Positions 1 through 7,119 of a stretch of DNA of 14,269 bases are shown in pieces (positions within the stretch are counted from its first letter, which is position 1; the number at the start of each line of letters is the position of its first letter). Both the position numbers and the translations under genes were made by a program. The stretch is from an uncultured Dyadobacter sp. GTDB lineage: Bacteria > Bacteroidota > Bacteroidia > Cytophagales > Spirosomataceae. The DNA lies in the NCBI GenBank assembly GCA_937880795.1, contig CALGRQ010000344.1:1-14269 (forward strand). Direction: 5' to 3'. The notes under the pieces are model-generated. The model made no database searches. It was not told the origin of the DNA and was given only the letters and a program-made list of their open reading frames with translations.

Positions 1-114
1 CGTATACCTCAATGCCGGTTATGGTTGGGTGTTATAGACGAGAAACTCAACGAGCAGTTTTATATTGTACCAGGATTGGGCGATGCCGGAGATTTGTCAT
101 ACGGCTCTAAATAA
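1..114 (+). CDS. upp: Uracil phosphoribosyltransferase, C-terminal fragment (5' end outside window)
   Basis: The enzyme converts uracil and PRPP to UMP and pyrophosphate in pyrimidine salvage in the cytoplasm. Only the last 37 codons are visible, in the frame starting at base 1 and ending in TAA at 112-114. The fragment contains VIDEKLNEQFYIVPGLG followed by DAGDLSYGSK. The YIVPGLGDAGD segment is the near-terminal signature of bacterial uracil phosphoribosyltransferases and forms the uracil-binding loop. The protein ends a few residues after it, as is usual for the family. A strong hairpin terminator starts 15 bases after the stop, so this is the last gene of its transcript. The call rests on this short but characteristic motif. 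The N-terminal PRPP site cannot be checked here. Confidence 0.87.
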   Translation, partial: RIPQCRLWLGVIDEKLNEQFYIVPGLGDAGDLSYGSK

Positions 115-128
115 GTTAATGATATAAG

Positions 129-169
129 AAAACGAGCGGGTTGGAAATTTTCCGATCCGCTCGTTTTTA
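129..169. terminator. Bidirectional intrinsic terminator between upp and the TonB-dependent receptor gene
   Basis: An 11-bp perfect stem pairs AAAACGAGCGG (129-139) with CCGCTCGTTTT (157-167). The apical part (ggaaa/tttcc) can pair further. On the plus strand the stem ends in a T run, which suits upp. Read on the minus strand it ends in TTTTCTTAT, which suits the receptor gene whose stop codon is at 202-204. It therefore probably serves both convergent genes. Confidence 0.88.
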
Positions 170-201
170 TTGATACAACTTTTGATCTGAAATGTAATGT
201 A

Positions 202-3200
202 CTAGTTTAGTAGTTCGTCAAAGGTTAGTGAAACGTAATAGGTAGAGCCTACCATTGGACTTCCATAAGCCTGTATATACGACTTCCCGAATAGGTTGGT
301 TCCGCCCAGCTTTACAATTGATTTTATCTTAGGCACTTTCAAGCTAACCTGGGCATCAAGGTTACTGATGGATGGAACCGTTGTATTGGTGAACATATCA
401 ATACCTGTAAGCGTAGGCTGAACAAAGCTAGATTCCCAAACAAATGATTGTTGGTGGCGGAAAGCTACATTGAAGCCGAAATAGCTGGTGCTGGTAATTC
501 TTTTACCAAAGTTAAGATTGTAACGATATTTTGGTGTATTGAAGCTAGCATATTGAACTTCTGCGGACTTGTTAAAGTTAGCCAGTTCGTTGTTGGCTAT
601 GTTGCCGCCCACGTTAAATCCTCTTGGTAGAGAATAGTTGAGGCTAACTGCAAAACCTCGTACATTAATTTTCTCGTTAGAGTTGGCGGTTCTTGAATAA
701 CCATCAAAATTACCCGTTCCTATACCCGATTCTACAGGTAAACCTGGGGCAGCAGCTCCTTTGGAAACAACAATAGTAGTTCCTCCGAGAAAGTTTTGGT
801 ATTGGCTCCAATAGTAATAAGCATCCACGATTAATTTTTGGGCTATAATTCCTTTGTAACCAATTTCATAGGTTGCTATTCTTTCAGGTTTCAACTTGGC
901 AGGTTGATATTTTGGAAGTTTCGCCAGTGCAAACGCAGGAACCAACGAGGTCATTAATCCTGGAAGTTGAGCTTGCAGGGTCCCTGGTAAAGCAGCAGTT
1001 ACACCAGCGGAAATTGCTCCCTGAATGGCTGCGGGTACATTTGGGATTTGTCCTGCTGCAACGGCAGCATTCACTTTTTCGGTAACCGCAGCGGTAACTG
1101 CCTGGGTAATGGCGGCAGTTCCATAGGCTTTGGCGCTTTCAGTAATTGATGGATCTGAGGCAATTGTTTTTTGGATTACATCTGGTGTTAAATTTTGTCT
1201 CAAAATACCGTTTGAAAGATTGTATCTCGCATCAAATTCTGGCAAACCTCCAATTAAAGTACCTTGGGGGGTTCTTAGATCGATGTATTGGTTTTGCGTG
1301 GTTGGAATACGGAAACCGGTTTGGTACGATAACCGAATGTTATGATCGCCGAATGAACCTACCGCTGATACACGAGGAGTAAACTGGCCTTCAAAATTTT
1401 CATTCTTATCGTAGCGAACAGATCCCGTCAATTTTAAGTGATTACTAAGAAGGGTTTTTCCTGCCTGTACAAATGCGCCAAATTCGTTAATGGGTATAGT
1501 ACCATTACGGCCATCTTTCGTATCGGAAAATAACGTTCCATTGGAACGAAGCTGATAAATACGGTAATTGGCTCCTGCCATCAGATCCAGGAATTTGATT
1601 TGATTTTTGAAGTTATAGAAACCTTCAAAGTGGTATAGGTTGGTTTTATCATCAAATCCCCCTCCACCATTTGCGATAGGCATGTTTCTATATTTATCCA
1701 GCAGAGCATTAAAAGTCGCCGAACCCGGAGTTGCCATGTTTGCATCAGCTACTTTTCGGGCGGCTAAATGTGCCGAGGCCTCATCCATGCCTTGTCCTCG
1801 GGCTCCAACAAAGGCTCCGGTGTATTCACCAAACCAGGTGGCATGAGGTTTCACTTCATTCAGCATGGATAACGCCGCCAAACCAGCGAGGTACGATTTG
1901 CCGGATCGTTCCTGTGTTGTATATGCTCTCAACGTAAAATTATCTCCCCTCAATTCCAATTTGGCCTGGGTGAGATTGAAATCACGTAGAGAATAGCGGC
2001 CTGTTCCGGTGTAGGCTGTTGTGCCATAGCCATAATTGACCTGTGCAATAGCTTCTATTTTGTCGTTGATGCGATAATGTAGTGCACCGCTTGCTTTAAG
2101 ACTTTTGGTATTGTAGTCAATCAGATCGCGCTCAATATAGCCGGTACGACTCACGACTGTATTAGGCACTAAACCAACCGCCGCCGATGGAATGAGCCCC
2201 CTGGATGCGAGTGTTTGAGCAACAGAATTAATGTTGGTTTGAGCCTCATCTCCATAAACGTTCATACCATCGTAGCTTGGACTTGTTCCCGGTCCGCGGT
2301 TTGGGTCACTGTTTCCGCCGAGGTTCATATTGGTGTAATCTGTGGCTTGCCAGTCCTTTGCCTGAATGTAAGAGAGGTTCAATTTAAAGGCAAATTTATT
2401 GTTGAATGCCTTGGCATAGCGTATGGTTGCATCGTAGAATGGAGTGGTAGCTTTGGATCTGTTAGACTCATGCATGACGCCCGCCTTCACATTGGCGCTC
2501 AATCCCTGATATAAAAATGGGCTTTTACTGTTCATCAAAACAAGGCCATTGATGGCATTGGGTCCATAAAGCGCTGATGCCGCACCCGGAAGGACTTCTA
2601 CGCTCTCTACATCCAGTTCGGACATCCCGATAATATTATCAAGGGAGAAATTAAGGCCCGGAGCTTGATTGTCCATTCCGTCAATCATTTGAACGGTTCT
2701 TGGATTACCAGTGCTACCAAAACCACGCATGTTGATTGATTTAAACAAAACCCCTTGCGTGGTCATGTCTATACCTTTTAAATTGGCCAAAGCATCATAA
2801 AAACTAGTAGAAGCGGTTTCACGAATACCCCTTATATCCATTTTTTCAACGGCAACCGGAGATTTTAAAACATTTTCCTCCACCCTGGACGCAGAAACCA
2901 CAATCTCATTTCCTAATACAACCTGTTCAGAAAGTTTGATCTGAAAATCAGACTGGGCACCGGATACATCGATTTCTTGTGTTTGAAAACCCACAGAAGA
3001 AACCACCAAAGTAAATGGTGGAGGGCTGGTAACGGTGAAATTAAACGAGCCTTTGGCGTCGGTAATAGAACCTATTACTTTTCCTTTAACCTGTACACTA
3101 ACTCCTATAAGTGGTTCGTTAGTTGAGGCCTCAGTAACCGTTCCTCCGATTTTTGTTTGAGCAAATAAAATGGTGCTATATAGAAGCAAACAGCACGTAA

Positions 3201-3231
3201 TGCACCATTGTAGGTAGGCATGTGGTTTCAT
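202..3231 (-). CDS. TonB-dependent outer-membrane receptor with CarboxypepD_reg-like domain
   Basis: This is a predicted outer-membrane beta-barrel that imports a ligand using TonB/ExbBD energy. The 1009-residue product starts with a signal peptide (about residues 1-25, hydrophobic CLLLYSTILFA then QT). A carboxypeptidase-regulatory-like domain follows (about 26-100, GGTVTEASTNEPLIGVSVQVKG), then a TonB-box-like EIVVSAS (109-115), a plug domain (about 120-240, with NMRGFGSTGNPRTVQMIDG and VEVLPGAASALYGPNAING) and a barrel to residue 1009. Its last strand is STYYVSLTF, followed by DELLN. No SusD-like lipoprotein gene is adjacent: upp lies downstream and divergent manC upstream. It is therefore a stand-alone receptor rather than a SusCD glycan pair, and its substrate cannot be named. 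One oddity is an Ala-rich, low-complexity stretch at about residues 685-772, probably in an extracellular loop. The start is fixed by the signal peptide directly after ATG. Confidence 0.93.
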   Translation of the reverse strand: MKPHAYLQWCITCCLLLYSTILFAQTKIGGTVTEASTNEPLIGVSVQVKGKVIGSITDAKGSFNFTVTSPPPFTLVVSSVGFQTQEIDVSGAQSDFQIKLSEQVVLGNEIVVSASRVEENVLKSPVAVEKMDIRGIRETASTSFYDALANLKGIDMTTQGVLFKSINMRGFGSTGNPRTVQMIDGMDNQAPGLNFSLDNIIGMSELDVESVEVLPGAASALYGPNAINGLVLMNSKSPFLYQGLSANVKAGVMHESNRSKATTPFYDATIRYAKAFNNKFAFKLNLSYIQAKDWQATDYTNMNLGGNSDPNRGPGTSPSYDGMNVYGDEAQTNINSVAQTLASRGLIPSAAVGLVPNTVVSRTGYIERDLIDYNTKSLKASGALHYRINDKIEAIAQVNYGYGTTAYTGTGRYSLRDFNLTQAKLELRGDNFTLRAYTTQERSGKSYLAGLAALSMLNEVKPHATWFGEYTGAFVGARGQGMDEASAHLAARKVADANMATPGSATFNALLDKYRNMPIANGGGGFDDKTNLYHFEGFYNFKNQIKFLDLMAGANYRIYQLRSNGTLFSDTKDGRNGTIPINEFGAFVQAGKTLLSNHLKLTGSVRYDKNENFEGQFTPRVSAVGSFGDHNIRLSYQTGFRIPTTQNQYIDLRTPQGTLIGGLPEFDARYNLSNGILRQNLTPDVIQKTIASDPSITESAKAYGTAAITQAVTAAVTEKVNAAVAAGQIPNVPAAIQGAISAGVTAALPGTLQAQLPGLMTSLVPAFALAKLPKYQPAKLKPERIATYEIGYKGIIAQKLIVDAYYYWSQYQNFLGGTTIVVSKGAAAPGLPVESGIGTGNFDGYSRTANSNEKINVRGFAVSLNYSLPRGFNVGGNIANNELANFNKSAEVQYASFNTPKYRYNLNFGKRITSTSYFGFNVAFRHQQSFVWESSFVQPTLTGIDMFTNTTVPSISNLDAQVSLKVPKIKSIVKLGGTNLFGKSYIQAYGSPMVGSTYYVSLTFDELLN

Positions 3232-3302
3232 GGTTTTATGTTGATTGATGACTGATTAAAAGCAAGATATAAGAATAAAACATGACTAATTATATAATTA
3301 TC

Positions 3303-3332
3303 ATATTTTTTCTTTAAATATTGAAAAAATAT
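3303..3332. repeat. Perfect 10-bp AT-rich inverted repeat upstream of the receptor gene
   Basis: ATATTTTTTC (3303-3312) and GAAAAAATAT (3323-3332) are exact reverse complements around a 10-base centre, TTTAAATATT. The repeat lies about 70-100 bases upstream of the receptor ATG. It could be a regulator site or a bent A-tract element. In such AT-rich sequence it could also be chance. Confidence 0.5.
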
Positions 3333-3445
3333 AATTTGATAGATTGTCAGTATTTCTAAAATCCAATATTTTATGATTTGCTATTGAATATGAAATGCTC
3401 TAATTGGTTAAAACGGGTAGGAATAACTAAACCAAAATGGCTAGT

Positions 3446-3464
3446 GCCTGGCATCACGGCAGGC
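3446..3464. repeat. Short GC-rich hairpin upstream of manC
   Basis: GCCTG (3446-3450) pairs with CAGGC (3460-3464) across a 9-base loop, in otherwise AT-rich sequence 69-87 bases before the manC ATG. No T run follows, so it is not a terminator. It may be an operator half-site pair or a leader hairpin. Confidence 0.35.
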
Positions 3465-3500
3465 TAATTGAGGTAGAATGCTTAGCTTTACGAAAATTTT

Positions 3501-3526
3501 GTTGAGTCAAAAACACATAGTTGAGT
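3501..3526. repeat. 7-bp direct repeat GTTGAGT next to the manC start
   Basis: GTTGAGT occurs at 3501-3507 and 3520-3526, spaced 19 bases start to start. The second copy ends 6 bases before the manC ATG at 3533. This supports 3521-3532 as leader rather than coding sequence. It may be a regulator site or coincidence. Confidence 0.35.
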
Positions 3527-3532
3527 TATATA

Positions 3533-4600
3533 ATGAAGGAAACATATGTAATCATTATGGCAGGTGGCGTAGGGACGAGGTTTTGGCCATTTAGTCGAAC
3601 TGATTTTCCCAAGCAGTTTCATGATGTATTAGGAACCGGTAAAACGTTATTACAGCAAACCGTAGATAGATTTGAGGGTGTTTGTCCGATTGAAAATATC
3701 TATATTGTTACTAGTCAGGAATACAAAGGACTTATCAAGGAACAGATCCCATTGCTTTCTGATGAGCAAATTTTATTGGAGCCTAACAGAAGGAATACAG
3801 CTCCATGTATTGCTTATGCATGCTATAAAATTGCAGCACATGATCCGGATGCCAACATTATTGTAGCTCCTGCTGACCATATCATTTTGAATGAAAATGT
3901 TTTCAGGGATACCGTCCGAATTGCATTAGGGGCTGCACGAAATGAAGAAATTCTGGTGACGTTGGGTATTCAGCCTACGAGACCTGACACTGGGTACGGC
4001 TATATTCAGTATATCCCGGATAAGCTGACTGTGAAAAAGGTTAAATCATTTACAGAGAAGCCTCATTTGGAGCTGGCATTGCAATTTTTGGATAGTGGTG
4101 ATTTCTTATGGAACGCAGGTATATTTATTTGGAATGTGAAATCTTTTAAGGTTTCACTGAAAAAATATCTGCCTGAAATCGCGGAAATATTTGAGAGTGG
4201 AAATCCTCATTATTACAATGAATCGGAGGAATCTTTTATAAACCGAGCCTACCAGCATTGCAAGAGCATTTCTATTGATAACGGTATCATGGAAAAGGCC
4301 GACAACGTGCATGTTGTGCTAAGTAGTTTTGGCTGGTCGGATTTAGGCACCTGGAAATCGTTGTATGAAGTATCTGAAAAGGATGAAAATCAGAATGTTA
4401 CAGATGGAAATCTAATTCTTCATAATACAACCAATTCTATTATTAAAACACCTTCCGACAAACTAGTAGTTGTGAATGGCTTGGATGGCTTTATTGTCGC
4501 TGAGTACGATGGTGTTCTCTTGATTTGTAAAAAGGAGGATGAACAAAAAGTGAAAGAGTTTGTAAACCAAGCGAAGGAACTTAATGAGAAATATGTGTAG
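3533..4600 (+). CDS. manC: Mannose-1-phosphate guanylyltransferase (GDP-mannose pyrophosphorylase)
   Basis: The enzyme makes GDP-mannose from mannose-1-phosphate and GTP, supplying mannose and derived sugars such as fucose for surface glycans and glycoproteins. The nucleotidyltransferase signature GGVGTRFWPFSR is at residues 11-22, with PKQF (26-29), VAPADH (111-116) for metal/nucleotide binding, FTEKP (173-177), FLWNAGIFIWN (191-201) and FGWSDLGTW (266-274). It has 355 residues from ATG 3533. It lacks the C-terminal isomerase domain of bifunctional ManC/AlgA, which fits the short form usual in Bacteroidota. A TTG at 3521 would add only four residues (MSYI). I prefer ATG 3533 because family members start just before the VIIMAGG strand and because a direct repeat covers the TTG. 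It converges on recF with 58 bases between the two stop codons. Confidence 0.93.
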   Translation: MKETYVIIMAGGVGTRFWPFSRTDFPKQFHDVLGTGKTLLQQTVDRFEGVCPIENIYIVTSQEYKGLIKEQIPLLSDEQILLEPNRRNTAPCIAYACYKIAAHDPDANIIVAPADHIILNENVFRDTVRIALGAARNEEILVTLGIQPTRPDTGYGYIQYIPDKLTVKKVKSFTEKPHLELALQFLDSGDFLWNAGIFIWNVKSFKVSLKKYLPEIAEIFESGNPHYYNESEESFINRAYQHCKSISIDNGIMEKADNVHVVLSSFGWSDLGTWKSLYEVSEKDENQNVTDGNLILHNTTNSIIKTPSDKLVVVNGLDGFIVAEYDGVLLICKKEDEQKVKEFVNQAKELNEKYV

Positions 4601-4635
4601 CCTAATGCTTAGGTTAAAACAGTTATAAATAGGAG

Positions 4636-4669
4636 TAGGGGTGTAATACGAATCAGTATTATACCCCTA
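4636..4669. terminator. Shared hairpin at the convergent ends of manC and recF
   Basis: A 14-bp stem pairs TAGGGGTGTAATAC (4636-4649) with GTATTATACCCCTA (4656-4669) through one G-U pair and a 6-base loop. The right arm includes the recF stop codon (4659-4661) and its last codons. Neither side has a clean T run, so termination may be partial or the hairpin may protect 3' ends. A smaller hairpin, CCTAA/TTAGG (4601-4613), directly follows the manC stop. Confidence 0.6.
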
Positions 4670-5744
4670 TATTGAAAAACTGGACATCTGCTTTTACACT
4701 TTCCAGAATCTTGGCAGAACGTTCCGGTCTTGCGTCTGTAATAAATACCTGCCCCAAAAAACCAGTATCAACTAATTCAATCAATTTGTGAATTCGTCGG
4801 TCGTCCAGCTTGTCAAAAATATCATCCAGTAATAATATAGGAGTCTTACCTTTTTCAATTTTAAGCAATTCGAACTGAGCCAGTTTTAGTGCAATCACAA
4901 ATGATTTTTGCTGTCCCTGAGATCCGAATTTCTTTAACGTAATTCCGTCAATTTCAAAAACGAATTCATCCTTGTGAATGCCCTTTCCGGTTCGTTGCGA
5001 CAGGAGGTCATTGGATTGATTTTTTTTGAATTCCTCCACAAAATTTTCTAGGGAAACATCGCTTTCATAGCGGATATCTACCGTTTCCTTTCCGTTGCAT
5101 ATGAAGGCATAGAATTTACAGAAAAGCGGTAAAAACCGTTGCATAAAGCTTACGCGGTGCTGATATATTCTTAGGGCTAGTTTAAGAAGTGGTTCGTTAT
5201 AAGTTTCTAGCAAATCTTGATCTACGACATTTCGTTGCGCAAATAATTTGAGCAACCCGTTTCGTTGATTAAGAATTTTATTGTACTGCAAAAAATCTTG
5301 CAGATAACCTGGTGTTGCTTGCGCCAGTACACCATCAAAGAAACGTCGCCGTTCCTCGCTGCCATCACGAATCAGATCGGTATCATTGGGTGCGATAAGT
5401 ACCAATGGAAACAATCCAATGTGATCACTTAGCCTGTCATAATTTTTTTTATCGGCCATGAATACCTTTCTCTGCCCACGCTGGAAACTGCAGGTGATCT
5501 GAATATTACGATCAGAGTCATTAAAAATTCCGTCTAGAACAAAAAAATCATTCTCATGACGAACACTCAGTACATCCTGATTTTGGAAGGCGCTTTTAGT
5601 AAGTGTGAGAAAATAAATGGCATCTAAAAGGTTGGTTTTACCACTTCCATTCTCTCCCACGAGACAATTTACGTGGGCTCCAAAGGTAAATGCCCCCTCT
5701 TCGTAATTCTTAAAGTAGGTAAGATGGAGCTTTTCTAACACCAT
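4659..5744 (-). CDS. recF: DNA replication and repair protein RecF
   Basis: RecF is an SMC-like ABC ATPase that, with RecO and RecR, loads RecA onto SSB-coated single-stranded gaps. The 361-residue product begins LEKLHLTYFKNYEEG, the usual RecF N-terminus. It has Walker A GENGSGKT (30-37), the RecF-type DGSEERRRFFD segment (127-137), the ABC signature GSQGQQKS (274-281), Walker B ILLLDD (303-308) with D-loop FDKLDDRR (310-317), and FITDAR (334-339). Length matches the family. It is not next to dnaA, dnaN or gyrB: neighbours are convergent manC and divergent pdhA. Its 3' end forms part of the shared hairpin with manC. The 127-base divergent spacer must hold its promoter, but no exact minus-strand box is visible. 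Confidence 0.96.
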   Translation of the reverse strand: MVLEKLHLTYFKNYEEGAFTFGAHVNCLVGENGSGKTNLLDAIYFLTLTKSAFQNQDVLSVRHENDFFVLDGIFNDSDRNIQITCSFQRGQRKVFMADKKNYDRLSDHIGLFPLVLIAPNDTDLIRDGSEERRRFFDGVLAQATPGYLQDFLQYNKILNQRNGLLKLFAQRNVVDQDLLETYNEPLLKLALRIYQHRVSFMQRFLPLFCKFYAFICNGKETVDIRYESDVSLENFVEEFKKNQSNDLLSQRTGKGIHKDEFVFEIDGITLKKFGSQGQQKSFVIALKLAQFELLKIEKGKTPILLLDDIFDKLDDRRIHKLIELVDTGFLGQVFITDARPERSAKILESVKADVQFFNIGV

Positions 5745-5806
5745 GAACTTCTTTGTTATATAGTTTATGCTTATTTTCGCAGATCATTGCGTGAGTTCGG
5801 CAAAAA

Positions 5807-5851
5807 ACAGACTCTGTTCAAACCACTAACTTGAAGACAAAGTTCTGTCTT
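5807..5851. promoter_or_regulatory. Two small inverted repeats in the pdhA leader
   Basis: ACAGA-C-TCTGT (5807-5817) is a perfect 11-base palindrome. It is followed by a hairpin pairing AAGACA (5834-5839) with TGTCTT (5846-5851), 21 bases before the pdhA ATG. A weak -7-like box, TATTTTCG (5772-5779), with TTTG at 5752-5755 lies upstream, so both could be in the transcribed leader. Function is unknown, and short repeats of this size can be chance. Confidence 0.3.
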
Positions 5852-5871
5852 TATAAACGAGAACCAAATAC

Positions 5872-6903
5872 ATGGCCACCGTTACTGAAAAAAAGAAAGC
5901 ATCTACCCCAAAAAAATTACAGCATCCGAAAGAGCAGTATATGTTCTGGTTCGAGAATATGCTATTACAGCGTCGGTTTGAAGAAAAAGCCGGGCAGCTT
6001 TATGGTCAGCAAAAGATACGTGGTTTTTGTCACCTTTACATAGGCCAGGAGGCTTGCTCTGCCGGAGCTGCTACTGCGCTTACGAAGGGAGACAAGTACA
6101 TCACCGCGTACCGTGATCACGGTATTCCTTTGGCGCTTGGCACAAGTCCTAATGCGATTATGGCTGAGCTATATGGTAAAAAGACAGGTACCACTAAGGG
6201 AAAAGGTGGATCGATGCACATTTTCGATAAAGAAAATGGCTTTGTGGGTGGACACGGTATCGTAGGTGCTCAAATACCATTGGGTGCTGGTATTGCTTTC
6301 GCAGAAAAATATAATAAAACTGGCAAAGTTTGTATCTGTTATTTCGGTGATGGAGCCATTCGTCAGGGAGCGTTTCACGAAGCCTTAAATATGGCAATGA
6401 CTTGGAAATTACCGGTCATTTTCGTTGTTGAAAATAACGGATATGCGATGGGAACATCAGTAGCTAGGTCTTCTAACGTAACGGAGCTTTATACATTGGG
6501 TGAGGCTTATGACATCCCATCTGAACCAGTAGATGGGATGAGTGTTGAGGCTATTCATGAAGCGGTAGGTCGTGCAGCTGAGCGTGCTCGCAAAGGTGAT
6601 GGTCCTACCTTCCTAGAATTCCGTACGTATCGCTACCGTGGACACTCTATGTCGGATCCTCAAAAATATCGTTCGAAAGAAGAGGTAGAAGAATACAAAC
6701 ATCGTGATCCAATTGAGCAAATTCGAGCAGTCATTTTAGAAAATAAACTGGCTACGGCGGAAGAGTTAGAAGCCATTGATCTAAAAGTGAAGGAAATTGT
6801 GGCTGAGTCGGTTCAGTTTGCCGAAGAGTCAGAATTCCCTGATCCAAGTGAAGCATATACCGATGTATATGTGGAGAATGACTATCCTTTTGTAATGGAC
6901 TAA
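5872..6903 (+). CDS. pdhA: Pyruvate dehydrogenase E1 component, alpha subunit
   Basis: With E1 beta this subunit forms the thiamine-diphosphate-dependent E1 of the pyruvate dehydrogenase complex. E1 decarboxylates pyruvate and passes the acetyl group to lipoyl-E2. The 343-residue product shows IGQEACSAGAATAL (57-70), AYRDHG (79-84), GKGGSMH (110-116) and GGHGIVGAQ (126-134). The diphosphate/Mg motif runs from GDGAIRQG (159-166) to ENNGYAMGT (187-195), and the phosphorylation-loop region is YRYRGHSMSDP (253-263). The Lys-rich N-terminal tail (residues 7-20) is typical of the short bacterial form. No E1 beta or E2 gene is adjacent: a strong terminator follows, so pdhA looks monocistronic and its partners lie elsewhere. 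A branched-chain oxoacid E1 alpha is less likely given these motifs. The ATG at 5872 is in a suitably A-rich context. Confidence 0.93.
   Translation: MATVTEKKKASTPKKLQHPKEQYMFWFENMLLQRRFEEKAGQLYGQQKIRGFCHLYIGQEACSAGAATALTKGDKYITAYRDHGIPLALGTSPNAIMAELYGKKTGTTKGKGGSMHIFDKENGFVGGHGIVGAQIPLGAGIAFAEKYNKTGKVCICYFGDGAIRQGAFHEALNMAMTWKLPVIFVVENNGYAMGTSVARSSNVTELYTLGEAYDIPSEPVDGMSVEAIHEAVGRAAERARKGDGPTFLEFRTYRYRGHSMSDPQKYRSKEEVEEYKHRDPIEQIRAVILENKLATAEELEAIDLKVKEIVAESVQFAEESEFPDPSEAYTDVYVENDYPFVMD
6513..6540. repeat. Perfect 10-bp inverted repeat inside pdhA
   Basis: CATCCCATCT (6513-6522) and AGATGGGATG (6531-6540) are exact reverse complements around an 8-base loop within the coding sequence, over DIPSEPVDGM. 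It would form a stable mRNA hairpin. It may be chance or may affect message stability or elongation. Confidence 0.5.
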
Positions 6904-6924
6904 GTCCATTATTATAACTAGATT

Positions 6925-6960
6925 AAAAAAACCCGTCGACAGAATCTGGCGGGTTTTTTT
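6925..6960 (+). terminator. Intrinsic terminator of pdhA
   Basis: AAAAAAACCCG (6925-6935) pairs with CGGGTTTTTTT (6950-6960) around a 14-base loop, 21 bases after the pdhA stop. The 3' arm ends in seven T residues. The A-rich 5' arm would also allow some function on the minus strand, although no minus-strand gene ends here. Confidence 0.9.
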
Positions 6961-7119
6961 GAGTAATTTCGATATCTGGAAGTAGATTATAACGTTTTCT
7001 TCTATTTTCAGTAGTTGCGTTTATTTATTATTTTATTATAGTACTGGATTCTGTATGATTCACTCGGTTTAAAGAGGGAAGCAGACACAGATTAAGACTA
7101 GCTAATTTTATTATATCCT

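Larger units (their letters stand above)
3232..3532. other. AT-rich divergent spacer between the receptor gene and manC
   Basis: This 301-base region must hold the promoters of both divergent genes, but I find no exact TAnnTTTG box on either strand. The nearest match for manC is TAGCTTTA (3483-3490), which has no good upstream element. The spacer contains a perfect AT-rich inverted repeat (3303-3332), a short GC-rich hairpin (3446-3464) and a 7-bp direct repeat (3501-3526). No open frame in it looks like a gene. Confidence 0.6.

Noticed and set aside
2215..2514. 99-codon open frame opposite the receptor gene, and similar antisense frames in nadK, recF and pdhA
   Set aside because: All lie within well-supported genes on the other strand and show no domain pattern of their own.
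202..3231. Calling the receptor SusC
   Set aside because: No SusD gene is adjacent and no substrate evidence exists.
3521..3532. TTG start adding four residues to manC
   Set aside because: ATG 3533 fits the family N-terminus better, and the TTG lies within a direct repeat.
4659..5744. recF apart from dnaA, dnaN and gyrB as an oddity
   Set aside because: Scattered recF is common in Bacteroidota as far as I know, so it carries little information.
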